Below, in pieces: positions 37,186 to 53,464 of a stretch of DNA of 64,000 nt (its first letter is position 1; each line of letters starts with the position of its first letter). The notes under the pieces were generated by a model that made no database searches, was not told the origin of the DNA, and saw only the letters and a list, made by a program, of their open reading frames with translations. Position numbers and translations under genes: made by a program. This stretch comes from Pholis gunnellus. Its lineage: Eukaryota; Chordata; Actinopteri; Perciformes; Pholidae. Location of the stretch: contig OU342819.1 of assembly GCA_910591455.2 (NCBI GenBank), positions 4,649,001 through 4,713,000 on the forward strand, given 5' to 3'.

Positions 37186-37394
37186 AATCTGACGAAACAA
37201 GTTCAGTGTTTTGGTGTCTTAATTGGTATGAAATACTAATTATTATTTCACAGAGTGATTCATACAGAGAACATTTCTATATTAGGACAAATTCATAAAG
37301 CTGCACTAAAATACACAAGACACAATGTCATGTCTCCGTCCGACACGCTTTGTGCTAAAGTGATGGAAAAAATTAAATAAATAAAGTTTTTTTT

Positions 37395-37396
<2 letters not shown>

Positions 37397-37438
<42 letters not shown>
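37397..37438. repeat. TA dinucleotide microsatellite
   Basis: About 21 TA units directly after a T-tract; it lies in the spacer between apoA-IV copy 2 and tomm40. Confidence 0.9.
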
Positions 37439-37439
<1 letters not shown>

Positions 37440-37444
<5 letters not shown>

Positions 37445-38262
37445 CAATCTTCCCTATTTTTTTTTATCCTAATATCAAAATATGTTCATATATCCAACAC
37501 ATGCTCTATAGTTTGTGTCACATTATTTCAAAACTCCTATTCAAAGGGCCATAAGCGCTGATAAACTGGTTTTCATGCCAACATCTAAAAGAACCGCTGA
37601 CTGAACAGCACCTGTACCCGGTTCAGTTCGCTGAATCTCTAATATTAAAGCTGACAGCGGTCACACAGACTTCTCAGTCAGACACAGTTTTGGTGTTTAA
37701 ACTCCTGAGGTAATGATTATTAAATGTAAACAGACTCTCACTCGTCACATGAACTCAACACTCCAGCAGAGACTGAAGGAAACCACCAAAGACGTGCAGG
37801 TTTGTTTTTTTTGTAAGAAATGGCATTTATCAGTTTGCAAGAGGTATATACAGGTCATATATATACTGATCCATATGTATGTAACATAAAAAAAGGCAAC
37901 AAAACAAGTGATGGTTTGTGTTACATGCAGTGTTGGCTGGTAAACTGGTCTGTAACCAATGAATCCCCTTCAAACAAACTAATGACAACGATTTCATTCA
38001 CCGCACGCCAAGACAGGATTTACAGTAAAAAAAACAAAAAACAAAACGAGAATAAAACTCAAGACTGGAGCGACAGGCACTGTACTCAGTGAGGAAAACA
38101 AAGCTCTGTAATTCTGTAATGTCTCTTGATGCGTTTCTACTGGTTTGCGTCGAGTCCACAGTCAACAAATTCCCGACCAATCACATTGTTTGTTTCGCTT
38201 CTGATCATTCAGGCGGCGATTCTTACAGGATTAAACGCATTAGATTTTTATATACCTCTAAC
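37440..38262. other. Spacer between convergent apoA-IV copy 2 and tomm40
   Basis: No gene was recognised. Open frames are short and lack similarity to families that I know. Confidence 0.4.
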
Positions 38263-38268
38263 TTTATT
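38263..38268 (-). terminator. tomm40: Polyadenylation signal of tomm40
   Basis: AATAAA on the minus strand about 200 nt after the stop. The 3' UTR in between contains an AC/GT microsatellite (38335-38372). Confidence 0.55.
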
Positions 38269-38332
38269 ACCTTCTGAAACCAGTAACGCGATGATGGTCG
38301 AACGGAGCGACGGATTGAAGAAGTGATGGGAC

Positions 38333-38374
<42 letters not shown>

Positions 38375-38464
38375 CGTTGTACACGGCGTAGTCTGCTCGT
38401 CCATGGGGAGTCTGTCCGTTCTGTGAGGTCGGTCTGCGGGCCGGCGACCCGCCGCTCGGTCGCT

Positions 38465-41400
38465 CTAACCGATGGTGACGCCAAAGCCGCACTGGAACTT
38501 GTTCTTTTGGTGGTTGAGGAAGGTGCAGAGGACCAGAGAGAGCGGCAGCGGGAGCAGCTTCTTTTCTAACGTGGCACCGACTACCCAGTTACTGTCTACT
38601 GAACCTGGAGGGGGAGGAGGGGGGGGGGGGGGGGGGGGAATATTAGGTTTCATTCAAAAAAGTGCGGGAAAACGTACGTTTACCTGTGTACTGCCCCGTT
38701 TACGCAGTACTCAATAAAAAGTGAGAAACATCGATAAATAGGCACATTTTCTCTGCACAAGTGGAGTAGTATTTATTCAAATACTGTACTTAAATACAAT
38801 TTTGAGGTACATGTGTACTTTATTTCCATTTCATGCTACTTTATACTTCTACTCCGAGGTACATGCTGTACTTTTTACTACATAGCATTCATTTGATAGC
38901 TTTAGTTACATTGCAGATTTAGAATAATTAAACAAAATATAAAATCTACTAATAAATGGTGATATATTATTATTAGGTTAATTTTCGCCTCTTTGAAAAC
39001 CGTCAGCTTGAAATCAATTTCGGAATAAATGTAGTTTGCATGACATTTCACGGTTTAATGCCAAAACACTAATGGCTCCGAAGGAACAGTTCTATAATTT
39101 AGCTGCGGTGTTAAACATCAAATCTACAGTTTAACAGGTGACAACTTTGTGGATTTTCCTCTGTCATCTATGACAAACAATAGCTGCTAAAAAAATGCAG
39201 GATGAATGCCATGGTGATGATCATATTTGTGTTTCAGAGAGCGCACCGTACCTTTAAACAGCAAATTAGCTTTAGGCACATCTAGCTGGTAGCCGAACGA
39301 CACGCTGGTGTCCTGCATGCGGGTGCTCGCCTCGTACTCCACGCCGAGCTGCAGCTGTTGAAGAGCAGCGGACGGTTAGATCCTGAGGGAAGCAGCTCCG
39401 AGAACAACGTCTTCAGCAGAAACGGCAACATTCAGTCTGGTGCTGCGTTTAGTTCTGACGGGACGACTCGCTTCGTAACGTTCAGGGAACTATAAATCCT
39501 AACCTGTTCTTACAATCAAAAGCTGCAAACTGTCCGAGTTACCTGCTCGTTGGCTTTGTGATAGTATGAAGCATGAGCTCCCGCCGAGCCGAGCGTCAAC
39601 GTGGCGATGTAGTTGCTGCCTGCACAGAGGGAGGAGGCCAAGTCAATACTGGTTGAAGCCAAACGACACCAAACAAAAGCGTCACAGACTTGCATCTGCG
39701 TCTCACCCGTGTATCTGCCGACTAAAGACACCACGGTGCCCTCCTCTCCCGGCCTGCGGTGGTAAACCAGCTCCCCTCCCAGAGCCAGAGCCGGCGTTAT
39801 GGACTGGAGGTAGTGTGTGACGACGATACCTGACAGGGGGGACGGACAGCAGTGAGCACGAGGTGTCCGAGTTCACAACAAGTCTGTCTTTTGGTTAAAT
39901 TAGAAACATTGAATAAAATAAAAAAAGGATATAAAGTGAGTTTAGTGTTTGGAGGACAGGATGGTGAGCGGAGACCCACCGGAGCCGACGAGGACGTCGG
40001 GGTTTCCGAGAGTAACGGTCGCAGTAAAATCTTCTCCCTTGATCTCAGCGTCGCCTTGCCAGTTCACAAACTTGTTTTGTTGTGTCTGAGGAGGTGACGG
40101 AGTGCGACAAAGTTAACAGCACGGTCAGACTGACGGGACAACGACACATCGGCTGGTTATCAGCCTTTAAAAGAAGACGTAACATCGATCACCGTGAAAC
40201 TTCACCGGTTGATTACTTACATTAAGACAATTATTATTTGTGAAAGAGTCGAGCCACAACCTCACCTACTTCTGAGGTGCATGTAGGGTTGTTTGGGCGT
40301 GTGGCCTTCATCAGGGTCACCCATCGATGATGATGATGGCCCTGATCAAGGCCACACGCTGCACCGCTTTGGTCCAAACAATAGAGATGTTCTATAAACT
40401 GTCGATGGAGTTTTGACCTCTTGATTTACTTTTGGTATTTCAGTTTTTTTTACATTTTATTTTTAAATATGTGCTAATTCTCATATATTTCCAGAGCAGA
40501 ACTCTGAACATTGCATAAAAAGGTTCTGAAGGGGGGAAGCTTTACCTGGAATGCTAGTTTGGATCGTACTCTGCTGGCGACCTGGTGGATGATCTGGGCG
40601 TTGAGGCTGCCACTGTTGTCCATGTCTCCAACCATGACAGGAAAAAACTGAAGCAGCATTTGTGTTACGGGTCATGAATAAAGAAATATATATATATATA
40701 TAAATAAATCAACTTTCAGAGGAGATTCACTGCGACGTTACTTCAGCGTACCTCTGCCGGACCCATCTGCTTCGTTCCGACGTATGTGGCGCCGAACCTG
40801 TAGGTGGAGTCTCCCGTGGTGCTCAGCAGCACAGTGTGATTCACCTTAAAGAGAGTTCACAACAGGAACACAACTCAAAAAATGTGCCCTTTAACCATTC
40901 GCAGTTCATTTCCTTTGGTCTGATATAAAGTAGAATTTGCTAAATTCTCAGTGACCGGAGAAGCCTGAGTTTAACGCACATCAAGTTCAGACTAAAATCT
41001 ACTTCTGAGACGTAGGCTGCATTTTGTTTAGCAGCTAGTGAGAAACTGTTCCAGTGTTTATGTAAAAAGAAACTTAGCTGACCTGGAAGTGGTTGCTAAG
41101 GCCCTTGTTGACGAATAGCCTGACGCCCTCCATCTGCATGGGGAAAACCTCTGAGGACAAAAGAAAGTGCAGAATAGACACAAAATTAAGATAAAACCAG
41201 GTTATAAATCATTTAGTGGATTCTTATTTGAGTCGAGGCTTAAGAGGTGACACCACGCTTCTCATGGCTGTCTTCAATTATCACCAGGCAGTCACCTTTG
41301 CACTTGCGATGGCACTCGTCGAATGCACCGGGGTTAGGTAAGGGGGAGTCCGCCTCCTCCTCCTGTCCCGAGGCTGCCCCAATGGGGGGTAGAACTGGGG

Positions 41401-41509
41401 GCATCCCGAAGCCTGGCGGCACCGTCAACCCGGGGGAGGGGGCGGCGGCGGCATTGCCGGAGGAAGGGGGCGGGGGGTTGGGGGAGCTGGCAGCCAAAAC
41501 ACTGCCCAT
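38465..41509 (-). CDS. tomm40: Mitochondrial import receptor subunit TOM40, complete in 9 coding exons
   Basis: Beta-barrel channel of the outer-membrane TOM complex, through which nearly all nuclear-encoded mitochondrial proteins pass. Minus-strand exons: 41509-41296, 41150-41083, 40844-40752, 40647-40546, 40085-39980, 39829-39707, 39619-39543, 39354-39252 and 38604-38465; total 341 aa. The start MGSVLAASSPNPPPPSSGNA opens the Pro/Ala/Gly-rich N-terminal segment, followed by FDECHRKCK, the usual beginning of the conserved part. Further landmarks are VNKGLSNHFQ, GDMDNSGSLNAQ, TLGNPDVLVGSG, GGELVYHRRPGEEG, STRMQDTSVSFGYQLD and the C-terminal beta-signal KFQCGFGVTIG. An acceptor lies directly before the ATG, so a 5' UTR exon exists (42893-42926 region). 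Human TOMM40 is also an immediate neighbour of APOE. Confidence 0.95.
38619..38638. repeat. Poly-G (poly-C on gene strand) at tomm40 last 3' splice site
   Basis: About 20 consecutive G, preceded by GGAGGGGGAGGA; on the tomm40 strand this is an all-C pyrimidine tract ending 14 nt before the acceptor of the last exon. Confidence 0.85.
38745..38960. mobile_element. hAT-like element fragment in tomm40 intron 8
   Basis: Contains ATACTGTACTTAAATACAAT, TTTTGAGGTACATG and CTTCTACTCCGAGGTACATG in the order of the family represented at 2329-3153 and 57210-57770. The ends are truncated. Confidence 0.6.
40297..40359. repeat. 20-bp inverted repeat (hairpin) in tomm40 intron 4
   Basis: GCGTGTGGCCTTCATCAGGG (40297-40316) and CCCTGATCAAGGCCACACGC (40340-40359) pair with one mismatch across a 23-nt loop containing (GAT)n. 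It resembles an old miniature repeat. No function is known. Confidence 0.75.
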
Positions 41510-42188
41510 TCTGGCAGAGAGAAGTTAGGGGATAAAGCAGGAGAGAGGGTGAGAGACTGGAGAGAGTATTTGGCTGTTAGAACCATTGAGTCTGAGCAGG
41601 TGCATCAACACAGGGGATAAGTAACATAAGATCAGCTAGCATACTAAGAGCTGTTAAGATGTAGGTTACTGCCACACTATAACTAATCGATAATAGTTTA
41701 TTGATGCAGGCAGGCCAGATATTCAAAATACGTAGAGCAATCCAACATGTAAAGTTGTGAAGATGGGGGACTCGCAAAAGGCAGATTTTAAGGAAAGAAA
41801 TCTGAGAAGCAGAGAGCGAGATATCCTCTCAAAATACACATAAAACAACCCAATTTCATTAGGCTTTCCATACTTGTCTTTCAAACTCCACTTGTGCAAT
41901 TTGTAATGGAAAACATTTTAATCACCGATGCAGTGTTCACGCCCAGATCCCCGATCAGATAAGGACTTGCGGTGCAGCAGTTGCAGAACAAATAATCAAT
42001 AAGTAGATGTATTTTTGGCAATGTTTACATTTGGATTTTGTATGATTAAGATAATCGGGTGCTCGTTTCTCAAGTTGCTTCTTGGTGGGTTGCATAGGTT
42101 CCCTGACATCTCACGTTGAAAACACAGTGCACTGACAGTAAAGCATCATCATCCATTAGTTGTTGGTTTAATTACCTTAAACAACTGA

Positions 42189-42517
42189 TTAAAGGGGACA
42201 ATACCTGCGTTTTTGGGCAGCTTTAACATTATTTAAACACCGGGTCGGTTATATACGAGCTGTCAGAGACACCTAATGTTTTAGTGAACGCTATTTTCAA
42301 GTCAGAAACTGGTAATTTCGGTAACTCGTTTAACAAGAACACAACACACCCTGATGACATCATTGGGGGTTATTTTCTCAGACGTTTGACAGCTTCCCTC
42401 AGTGTTAAAGAAGGCATTAAACGTACTGTGTCACAGGCCTCAGGCGGAGTAATACAGCCCATAAGGTGTAAACTAATCTTCACGTGCACCTTTACAATAG
42501 GTGGAGTGCCCCTTTAA
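42189..42517. mobile_element. TTAA-flanked MITE in tomm40 5' intron
   Basis: Left end TTAAAGGGGACAATACC; right end, reverse-complemented, TTAAAGGGGCACTCCACC. The TTAA at both ends suggests a piggyBac-type target duplication. 329 bp, no transposase; an internal 77-codon frame is incidental. Confidence 0.65.
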
Positions 42518-42892
42518 CCTTTCGCACAGATCATGTTCATTCATATGAAGTTAGAGCAGCAGCAGGTAAGAAAGACCGGCTAATGATAATAGAGCATAAC
42601 GTCGTGTGGCGGAACTGGGTTTCTGGTTCCTGCTAGGCAGTGCTTTCTTTACAAGATGTCACTAATGTTTTGAATGAAACCTGTCTCACCTACATGCCTG
42701 CATGAAAAAGTTAGCTAAGCTAGCTAGCTTCCAACCAGCAACTGGCAGGCTTAAAACAAACGGTTACTCCCGGTATAGAGAAACAAAGATCACTTTGTGA
42801 GATTTCAACTTCTAAAAAACAGCTAATATGTTAATATATTTCCAGCTAATCCTCTTATTACGTAAAACACAGCGCTAACGGTAGCTACTCAC

Positions 42893-42926
42893 GTTGTGAT
42901 TTCCAGAGGACGATGCAGCCGGAAGT
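42893..42926 (-). promoter_or_regulatory. tomm40: tomm40 5' UTR exon and ETS-type promoter motif
   Basis: On the minus strand ACTTCCGGCTGCATCG leads to the donor CACAAC|GTGAGT (exon base 42893). ACTTCCGG (42919-42926) is the ETS/GABPA motif common at start sites of nuclear genes for mitochondrial proteins. Its spacing fits a short non-coding first exon joined to the acceptor just upstream of the ATG at 41509. Confidence 0.6.
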
Positions 42927-42929
42927 TAA

Positions 42930-43950
42930 ATACGGTAGCACCAAAGAAGAAGTAGTGAGCGACGCTAGGGCTCCGCCTATTTTCTTAAGACGCGTTATGA
43001 TTGGATGACAGACTATGACCCCAAGAAATGATTGGCTGAAAGACCTGTCGGTCAATTTGTGTGTCAGAGGAAACGAGGAAGTGTTTTGTGGCCGTGAGGT
43101 CACGCTCTTACTAAAAGACTATTGGCTAATGGGAGTGCAGTGCGTTGCAGAGGGGCGGGACGTTAAATTCTGAGGTTACCGATTGGTGGAGAGCTGCAGA
43201 ACGGCAGAGTGAGTGAAGTAAAACGTTATGAAGGAATAGCTCAAGGTCAAGTGTCAGCCTGAGGGTTTCTATGTTGCAACGTTCTCAAAAATGAGTTTAT
43301 TTTTTAGCTGCCGCAACGAGAACATTTTTGTTGTTGTTCCATATGAATATTGTAAATCAATCAATTTGTCGCCCACTAATTACCAGAAATCGCAGTTCTG
43401 TCTCTCGGTTTTACCGATTTCTATGCTTTCAAATTGTCCAGCAAGTACTTCCTGGAACTCTGAGTCACGTGACAATCAAGCATTTTGAACTTTCATTGAC
43501 GAGACTCTCTTTATACGGCTCTGCGGTGTACAATTGAATGTATTGTTAGGAGTGAAATGCTGCCAATTATTTATATTGTGTATATATGATTGATAGTCCT
43601 AAATGTTACTCATTCAAAGTAAAATATGAATTTAAGTATTTTCAGATTAGATTTTGACACAGGGTCCCTTTAAAACATAAGGCCACAAGATTACATAATT
43701 ACGCAGGACCAAGTTGATAGTCCTAAACATTACAGCCGTTTGGCAGCTTTTTTTCCTCCAAAGTGACTTGCATTAAATGTATGTTCTCCATAGAAGAAAA
43801 GCAAGATGTCATCAAATAGGAAATCCCTTCCACACACACAGAGAGTGAGTTCAGTGCTGACGTAGACGTACGCTAGTGGTCAAGGCTAAGAGACCACATT
43901 ATGTATTCGAGTCAACAATAAAATACATAACACCAGGCTGCGTAAATTCC
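42930..43950. other. Spacer between tomm40 promoter and end of ddx6
   Basis: No coding exon on either strand. A short GGGTCCCTTTAAA near 43663 looks like the end of a small repeat. Confidence 0.4.
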
Positions 43951-43957
43951 AAATCAA

Positions 43958-45749
43958 TTTATTTAATTTTATAACCCCTGCATGTATTTCCAAGTTACAA
44001 CAGTCGAGGACAGAGTGATCAACACAAGTCGATGAAATACCTTGTGCCTCTCTTATGCATTTTGTGAGGAAAGAAAACAAACAATGCAAGAATGACTTTT
44101 TTTTTTCCTTCTGGTACCATCCGATAGTGAACCGAGTTTTATTCTAATGGTATGAAAAGGAAATCACGGGACAGTGAAGGAGGGAAATTAATAGACATCC
44201 AAAACATGGAGTCTGGTTTTAGGTTATTACAATTGAAGTCCAAAAATGATGCAACTCACTTGAACATTGGGCTGAACATTGTTTTGGGAGCAGCAGGGGC
44301 ACCAAGGTACCTATAAGTACAGGAGACTGAAAAACTCAAATTAAAAAATGAGTTTTTGTTTTTAAAGAAAAATTGAAGTATGAGACATCGAACTGAACCA
44401 AAATGTTTATGAGCCAAATTAGAATCATACCGTTACCACTCCTTCATATCCACGCTGTAGACAAAATGCTACAATTGCAACTTCATCCTCGGCTACATCA
44501 AAACAAAAAATTATCAATTTACCGCCTCTTTTCTGTCCGTGTTGCAGGGGAAATACGAGGACTTAAACCCTCAGCTTACTACAGCAATTCTGCCGAGTTC
44601 ATCGTTAAGTTTGGCTGAATTAGCCTGAAGTGCGGGTGAGTCTTCATTAGTGCAGCAAATCATGAGATCCAATTCAATTTAGCTGTGCACAGCCGAAATT
44701 AGAGGCAGTTCAGCCGTTAATAAAAAAGGTCAAGACGCTCCCACCAATTTAGAATTTGGAGAATCCCAGAACTGCCATTTTGTATCCAAATCCTCACCCT
44801 TGTATTTTCGTTTTTTTTAAGTTACCCTTTTCAAACAAGTTTGACAAATACCCCCCCCCCCCCCCCTTAAGCACTCCGGACTCTAAAGGCCAGAGTGCGC
44901 GCGCACACATACACACACACACACACACGTGTACACACAGACAGACAGACAAAGACGTCTCGACACCATCAGATGACAAAAATCAACAGAATCACTCAAC
45001 AACATTCATCATGAGCTCCTTTGTGATGCACCATTTTTTCCTCGAGATCTTTAGCTTCGTAGCTCCAGTCATCAGTTGTACTGTGTTTGATAAAACTCAT
45101 AACAGGTCCAACACATGGCCGGAGCTACAAACACTTGAGAGCCAATTCCTGGGATGAAGTCTAATATTTAGTTTGTAAGCCAGGAGCTAATCATAATGCT
45201 AGGTCTCGACAGGTTCCGCTGTAGATCTGTGTGATCTTTGCTGTTATTTGGGTCACAAAGGAGACGATGGAATGACTGTCAGGGATGTGATCGGGGACAT
45301 AAAACAGAGAAGAAGAACAGAAAAGTGTGATTAGAAATGAGGTTTTAGTCCACAAACTGAAGCTCCTGGAGGAAGAGGGCGATGGAAAAGGACAAACAAA
45401 AATCACATCCCTGACGACTGTAAACATCCTCCACACTGATATTTAAGATGTCGTACACCGCCGACAAAAACACAAGTCGAGTCTGTGCATGAAAACAGAC
45501 ATGAACAGAAAGACATCAAATAATTATGTTGACACGCAGCCTCAAACAGTTAAACAGACAGTTCCGGCTCTATTCCAAATGACCGGTCATACACAGGAGT
45601 AACCAAGTTGTCGGACTTCCTGGTTTAGTTGAAGCTGCATGTAAACGTAATGATTCTTAACTAAACTCAGCCTGTTGCTGCTTCAAACGTACATCTCATG
45701 TCTTCCTTCTTTCACTCAACACACACACACACACACACGCACACACACA

Positions 45750-45784
<35 letters not shown>

Positions 45785-45956
45785 GCACACACACACACGC
45801 GCACGCGCACGCGCACGCACGTCTCACTCTCACACACACATATATCTCACACACACACACACACACACGCACGTCTCACTCTCACGTCTCTCACTCACAC
45901 ACACGTCTCTCACTCACACACACGTCTCTCACTCACACACACACACGTCTCTCTCA

Positions 45957-45994
<38 letters not shown>

Positions 45995-48315
45995 ACATTC
46001 TCCTTTTTTGGTTTTGCTTCAATGAAAATCCTGAAAATCTATTTCAAGGAAAAATAAAAGGGAATAAAAAATAAAAATGTAACCTCCTCCTCCGCTCATG
46101 AAGCAAAGTATTTTCTTTTTTTGTATAATTGTAAATGACTACTGTAAACGACAAATCATTTACAATTTGTTTTTTCAAAATGATTCACAACACCTGGTAT
46201 AAAGATTGCCTCGGTGGAAAATGGATTGAGTTGCTGAAGAAGCACTTTGATCATCCGTCACATGGAACAGGTTCCAGAAGATCACAGCGCTTCACTGCGG
46301 TCCAGAAGCTCGCTCCAGTATAACTTAAGTCTCTCTCTGGCACTTACAACACAAACAAAACAAGGTGTTTTATGTACTTCTGAAAAAAAAAAATGAAATC
46401 AAAGCTTTTATATTTGCTTTAAGTGCCAGAGAGACGCAAATAATCAAGATGCCCAGAAAGCATCTGATAACACACTTGCCCCCCCCCCAAAAAGAAAACC
46501 TCCACAAATGACCCAGTGCTAAAGCCCCCCCCCCCCCCACACTTTCAAACTGCTTTAAGCAACATCAAAAATAAATCTTAAAAAGCAAAAATACTCTGGT
46601 TTGATGTCTTTTTTTAACGTTAGTGACGCTCTGTAAAGGGGAGGACAAAAACAAAGAAGCCACAGCTGCCTGTTCAGAGATGCTACAATGTTGCTTTCAA
46701 AAACACAGAGCCCACCCCTCACACGCTGAGAATCATAAAACATAGCTGTGCTGGGGAAACAAAAATAAAAAGATATCGCTGCTGCTGCAGAAAGAAAAAG
46801 GGACTTCTCTAGTTTCAGTACAAGTTAAATTAAAAAGGTCAACGTCGTCCTTTATACACCGAGCAGACTCCCATGAAACCATTTCATATCCAGTATAAGG
46901 TTTCTGAAGAGCAGTTTCTAGTGCGACAGCAGCGATACAACTCAAGCGCTTGGCATCCAACCTCTGGGCTCCAGAGTTTTCACATTGGCAACCAATACAT
47001 TCACCAACTTGGATTTTGTCACGATGGGGCCTAAAACGACAGGTTTACCTCAGTATTTGGAGAAATAAATAATGCTCCAGTAAATAACAACTGTATTTCC
47101 ACACAATAGAACCGACTCTGAAGCAGTCGGCAAAAAGGGAAAATTCAAACTATTGTTTTGCACCAACTTCCACAAAAAAAACTATATATTCCTTGGACCC
47201 GTCATTCTGTGTCTGAGCTTAGTGATGCAGACGTTCGTGTCAAAGCTGTTCTGAAACAGCCTCTGATGCATTAGTCCTGTGCTGCTGCAGCATGAAGGAG
47301 AAGATACCAGTTTCACAGCTACGGTGGCCCGACAGGTTTACAGTACTCACCAGCCCAATGGGATCAATGTCAAAGAAGCTCGTCTGCAGGCCGACTCACC
47401 AGCAACAGCCAACTAAACTCCATGGATCAGTAACGGGGGCTTGTGTGTCGAGCGGTCTTCTCGTATTAACTCTGCTCGTGTATTATTCATGATGAAAGGG
47501 GGAAACAGTCACGCAGTATTTAAATAAAGCTGCCCTTTTTTTTTTCTTTATTGCAACGTTCACATTCAGGATGGTTTTTCTTTTTTTAAAGGAGTTTGAG
47601 CCGTGTTACTACACACCTCTCAGCAGCAGAGAGAGCGTGTGTGTGTTGTCTTTTCCCCTTGCATAATGGATGTGTAAATAAACTCGGGTTACTATTAAAT
47701 TCATCATATTTGTGCTCGTACTCCGCTGCATGACAGAAGACAGCAGGCTATGAAAGGATGAGTGCGCATGGGAGTAAGTAAGGCACTTGAGTGACGACAA
47801 CAGTGTTAGGTGGACAGACCGGTGGCTGGTGTGAGTGCATCGTTGTACGGTTAAAAAGAGGCCGACCTCGCTGCCGACAACGACAACTGTCTCTGAGAAG
47901 GCGGCTTCAGAACAGCTCTGATACTCTGTTTAGGACAGCAGAGTGTCGTCTAACCGAGATCACTCGGAGGAAAGAAACACTAAGCTCATATGCAGGATGC
48001 ACGGTCCATTCTGAGTTTGGTGCAAAACAATATGGCTTCTTAATTATGGAAAAAAAAAAAAAGAATGAGGCAGCGCTTTTTGAGGAAAAGATAAGGAAAT
48101 GTTTAAAAAACAAACAAAAAAAAAAAACAGCCTTTGCGTCCACTCGACAGGCTCTGGGAGAAATTTGGAACTGAAGAGTTGCCTGTGTGCAAGCGATGAT
48201 GTCTGTGCAAAAGCCCGTAGCGTCCTGCAGGGGACATAAAAGCTCTGGTTAGGAAGAAGAGTCGTGTTTTAAAGCAGTAAAGGTCAACTTATCATCTCAA
48301 AGCGTCTCGCCTGTT
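43958..48315 (-). other. ddx6: Probable long 3' UTR of ddx6
   Basis: No exon of any gene was found over 4.3 kb after the ddx6 stop, and an AATAAA on the minus strand sits at 43963-43958. Vertebrate DDX6 mRNAs have long 3' UTRs, so assigning this stretch to ddx6 is reasonable, but an earlier polyadenylation site is possible. It contains low-complexity tracts: C-runs at 44852-44867, 46482-46490 and 46526-46538, and a CA/CGCA array at 45720-45991. A 127-codon plus-strand frame at 47791-48174 starts from a non-ATG codon, is Lys/Arg-rich and has no recognised similarity. Confidence 0.4.
45720..45991. repeat. Compound CA / CGCA / CACGTCTCTCACT microsatellite
   Basis: A mosaic of (CA)n, a (GCAC)n block at about 45749-45783, GCGCAC blocks to about 45820, then repeated ACGTCTCTCACTCACACAC units, ending in about 18 CA units. 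It is almost purely alternating purine-pyrimidine for long stretches. Confidence 0.9.
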
Positions 48316-51752
<3,437 letters not shown>

Positions 51753-53422
51753 TTTGTCCCGTTTTCCTTGCTTTTGTTTTTTTTCTTCTTCTTCAAAAGT
51801 ATTAGATTTTTGCCTCTTAGGTTTTTCTTTTTAAAAATTCTCTTCAAAAGTAAAAAAGTTTAATAAAGCATTAACAAACAATATTCTCTATTCTTTTTAA
51901 GTCCAAAGCTTTCACAACTGAAGTCAATTGGTAGTATTTACATATACACATGTACGTGCAGTTCGGTCCCCTTCAACAACAGAGTGACTGACGTACAGGA
52001 ACAACAACAAAACAAACAAAAGACACGTTTTTACACAAGAGCTCTTCAAAATGAAGAGAAATTTGCATTCATATGCATGTATATACTTGCCCACAATATA
52101 GAAAAATTATATGTGAACAAGTATCAAAGCGGTTCAAGTCCTGAAATAGAACAACTAAGGCAATCTGAACTTGGGGAACAGCCTCTTCAATATAATCTTA
52201 GTTCAACGCTTAAACTTGTGTTTCTAAATTGAACAACATTTCCTCTTTCCACTTTGAGTCCATAGAGTTGCTCAATATCCCTGTTCTTCCAAAAAAGGAT
52301 GTCCAACTTTGTACACGTTTTTCCCCAATATCATATAGTCTGTAATGCTCTCCGTTTGTTTCCACTGTGTGTGGATATGTCGCTCCACTGTGTGAAAAAA
52401 AACCTGGATCCTGAATTCACAAAAACAAAAAGGGGGTTTGTAGTCCAAAGCCAAAAAGCTTTCCACCCCTTTTGAGTCCTCAGTGTGCGCTTCCGTTCTC
52501 CTCCAGGTGTTCGACACCTCTCTCCACAGACACCACAGGTCTTCAGGTGGGTGTGTGAAGTGTGTGAGTGCGGCTGTGATCAACCCGCTACCTCCTCAAA
52601 GTCAGCCAACAACTCAAACTTGTAACCTAAAAACAAATACAAAAAATATAAATCAAATCCACCCGAAAGGGTAAAAAAAACAAAGGCAATTAATTAATCA
52701 CTCAAGCAATTGACAGGAAACTGCCTCTGGAACACCATTTAATTAAATCCATAAAATAAATAGTACCAAAACTTTCCTGATTACACCTTCAATGGAAAGA
52801 TGTATATTGTTTGCCAAGTTTTATATCAAGAATCCAATACTGAGATCTTGCTGTAGTACGGCTCCAACTAACTATTTCCATTATTAATTATTCTGCTGTT
52901 TCCTGCCTCTTATCTATTGGTCAATATAAATGTCAGAAAATTGTGAAATTGATTTCCTAAAGTCCTGCCGAACAATCCACACCTAACTATGACATTTATG
53001 ATCACAAAACAAAGAACGGGGAATCCTTACAACTGAGAAGGGGGAGATTTCCCCTTAAGTCAACTTGAATAATTTCTCCACTATGATAATATTTACAGAT
53101 TTACAAATTTATATAATTTCAGCTCTATATGCCGGTGCTTCCCTACCGCTTCAGAGTGTGACCCTAACAAAATTGAGACGTGTGACTCCCTGTTGAAAGG
53201 TCGACCGATAAATCGGTTTGGCCGTGTAGATAAGACTTTTTACAAACTATTGTTATTGGTGGGACTGAGTTCCAATATGGCTGCGATGGCTGCGCAGCCC
53301 CCACCTGTCACACAGGGACATAAAACATCTGTGTGCATGTGATTAACTAATAATCTAAACAACTGTTAAATACAACAAGTAATGTCTGTCAACCTCTAAT
53401 CCCAAACATAAGATTGTTTATT

Positions 53423-53464
<42 letters not shown>

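Noticed and set aside
44756..45157. 133-codon plus-strand frame
   Set aside because: It crosses a poly-C tract and a CA microsatellite, so its openness is due to low complexity.
47791..48174. 127-codon plus-strand frame with Lys/Arg-rich content
   Set aside because: It begins at a non-ATG codon, includes an A-tract-encoded lysine run and lies antisense to the probable ddx6 3' UTR, with no similarity to any family I know.
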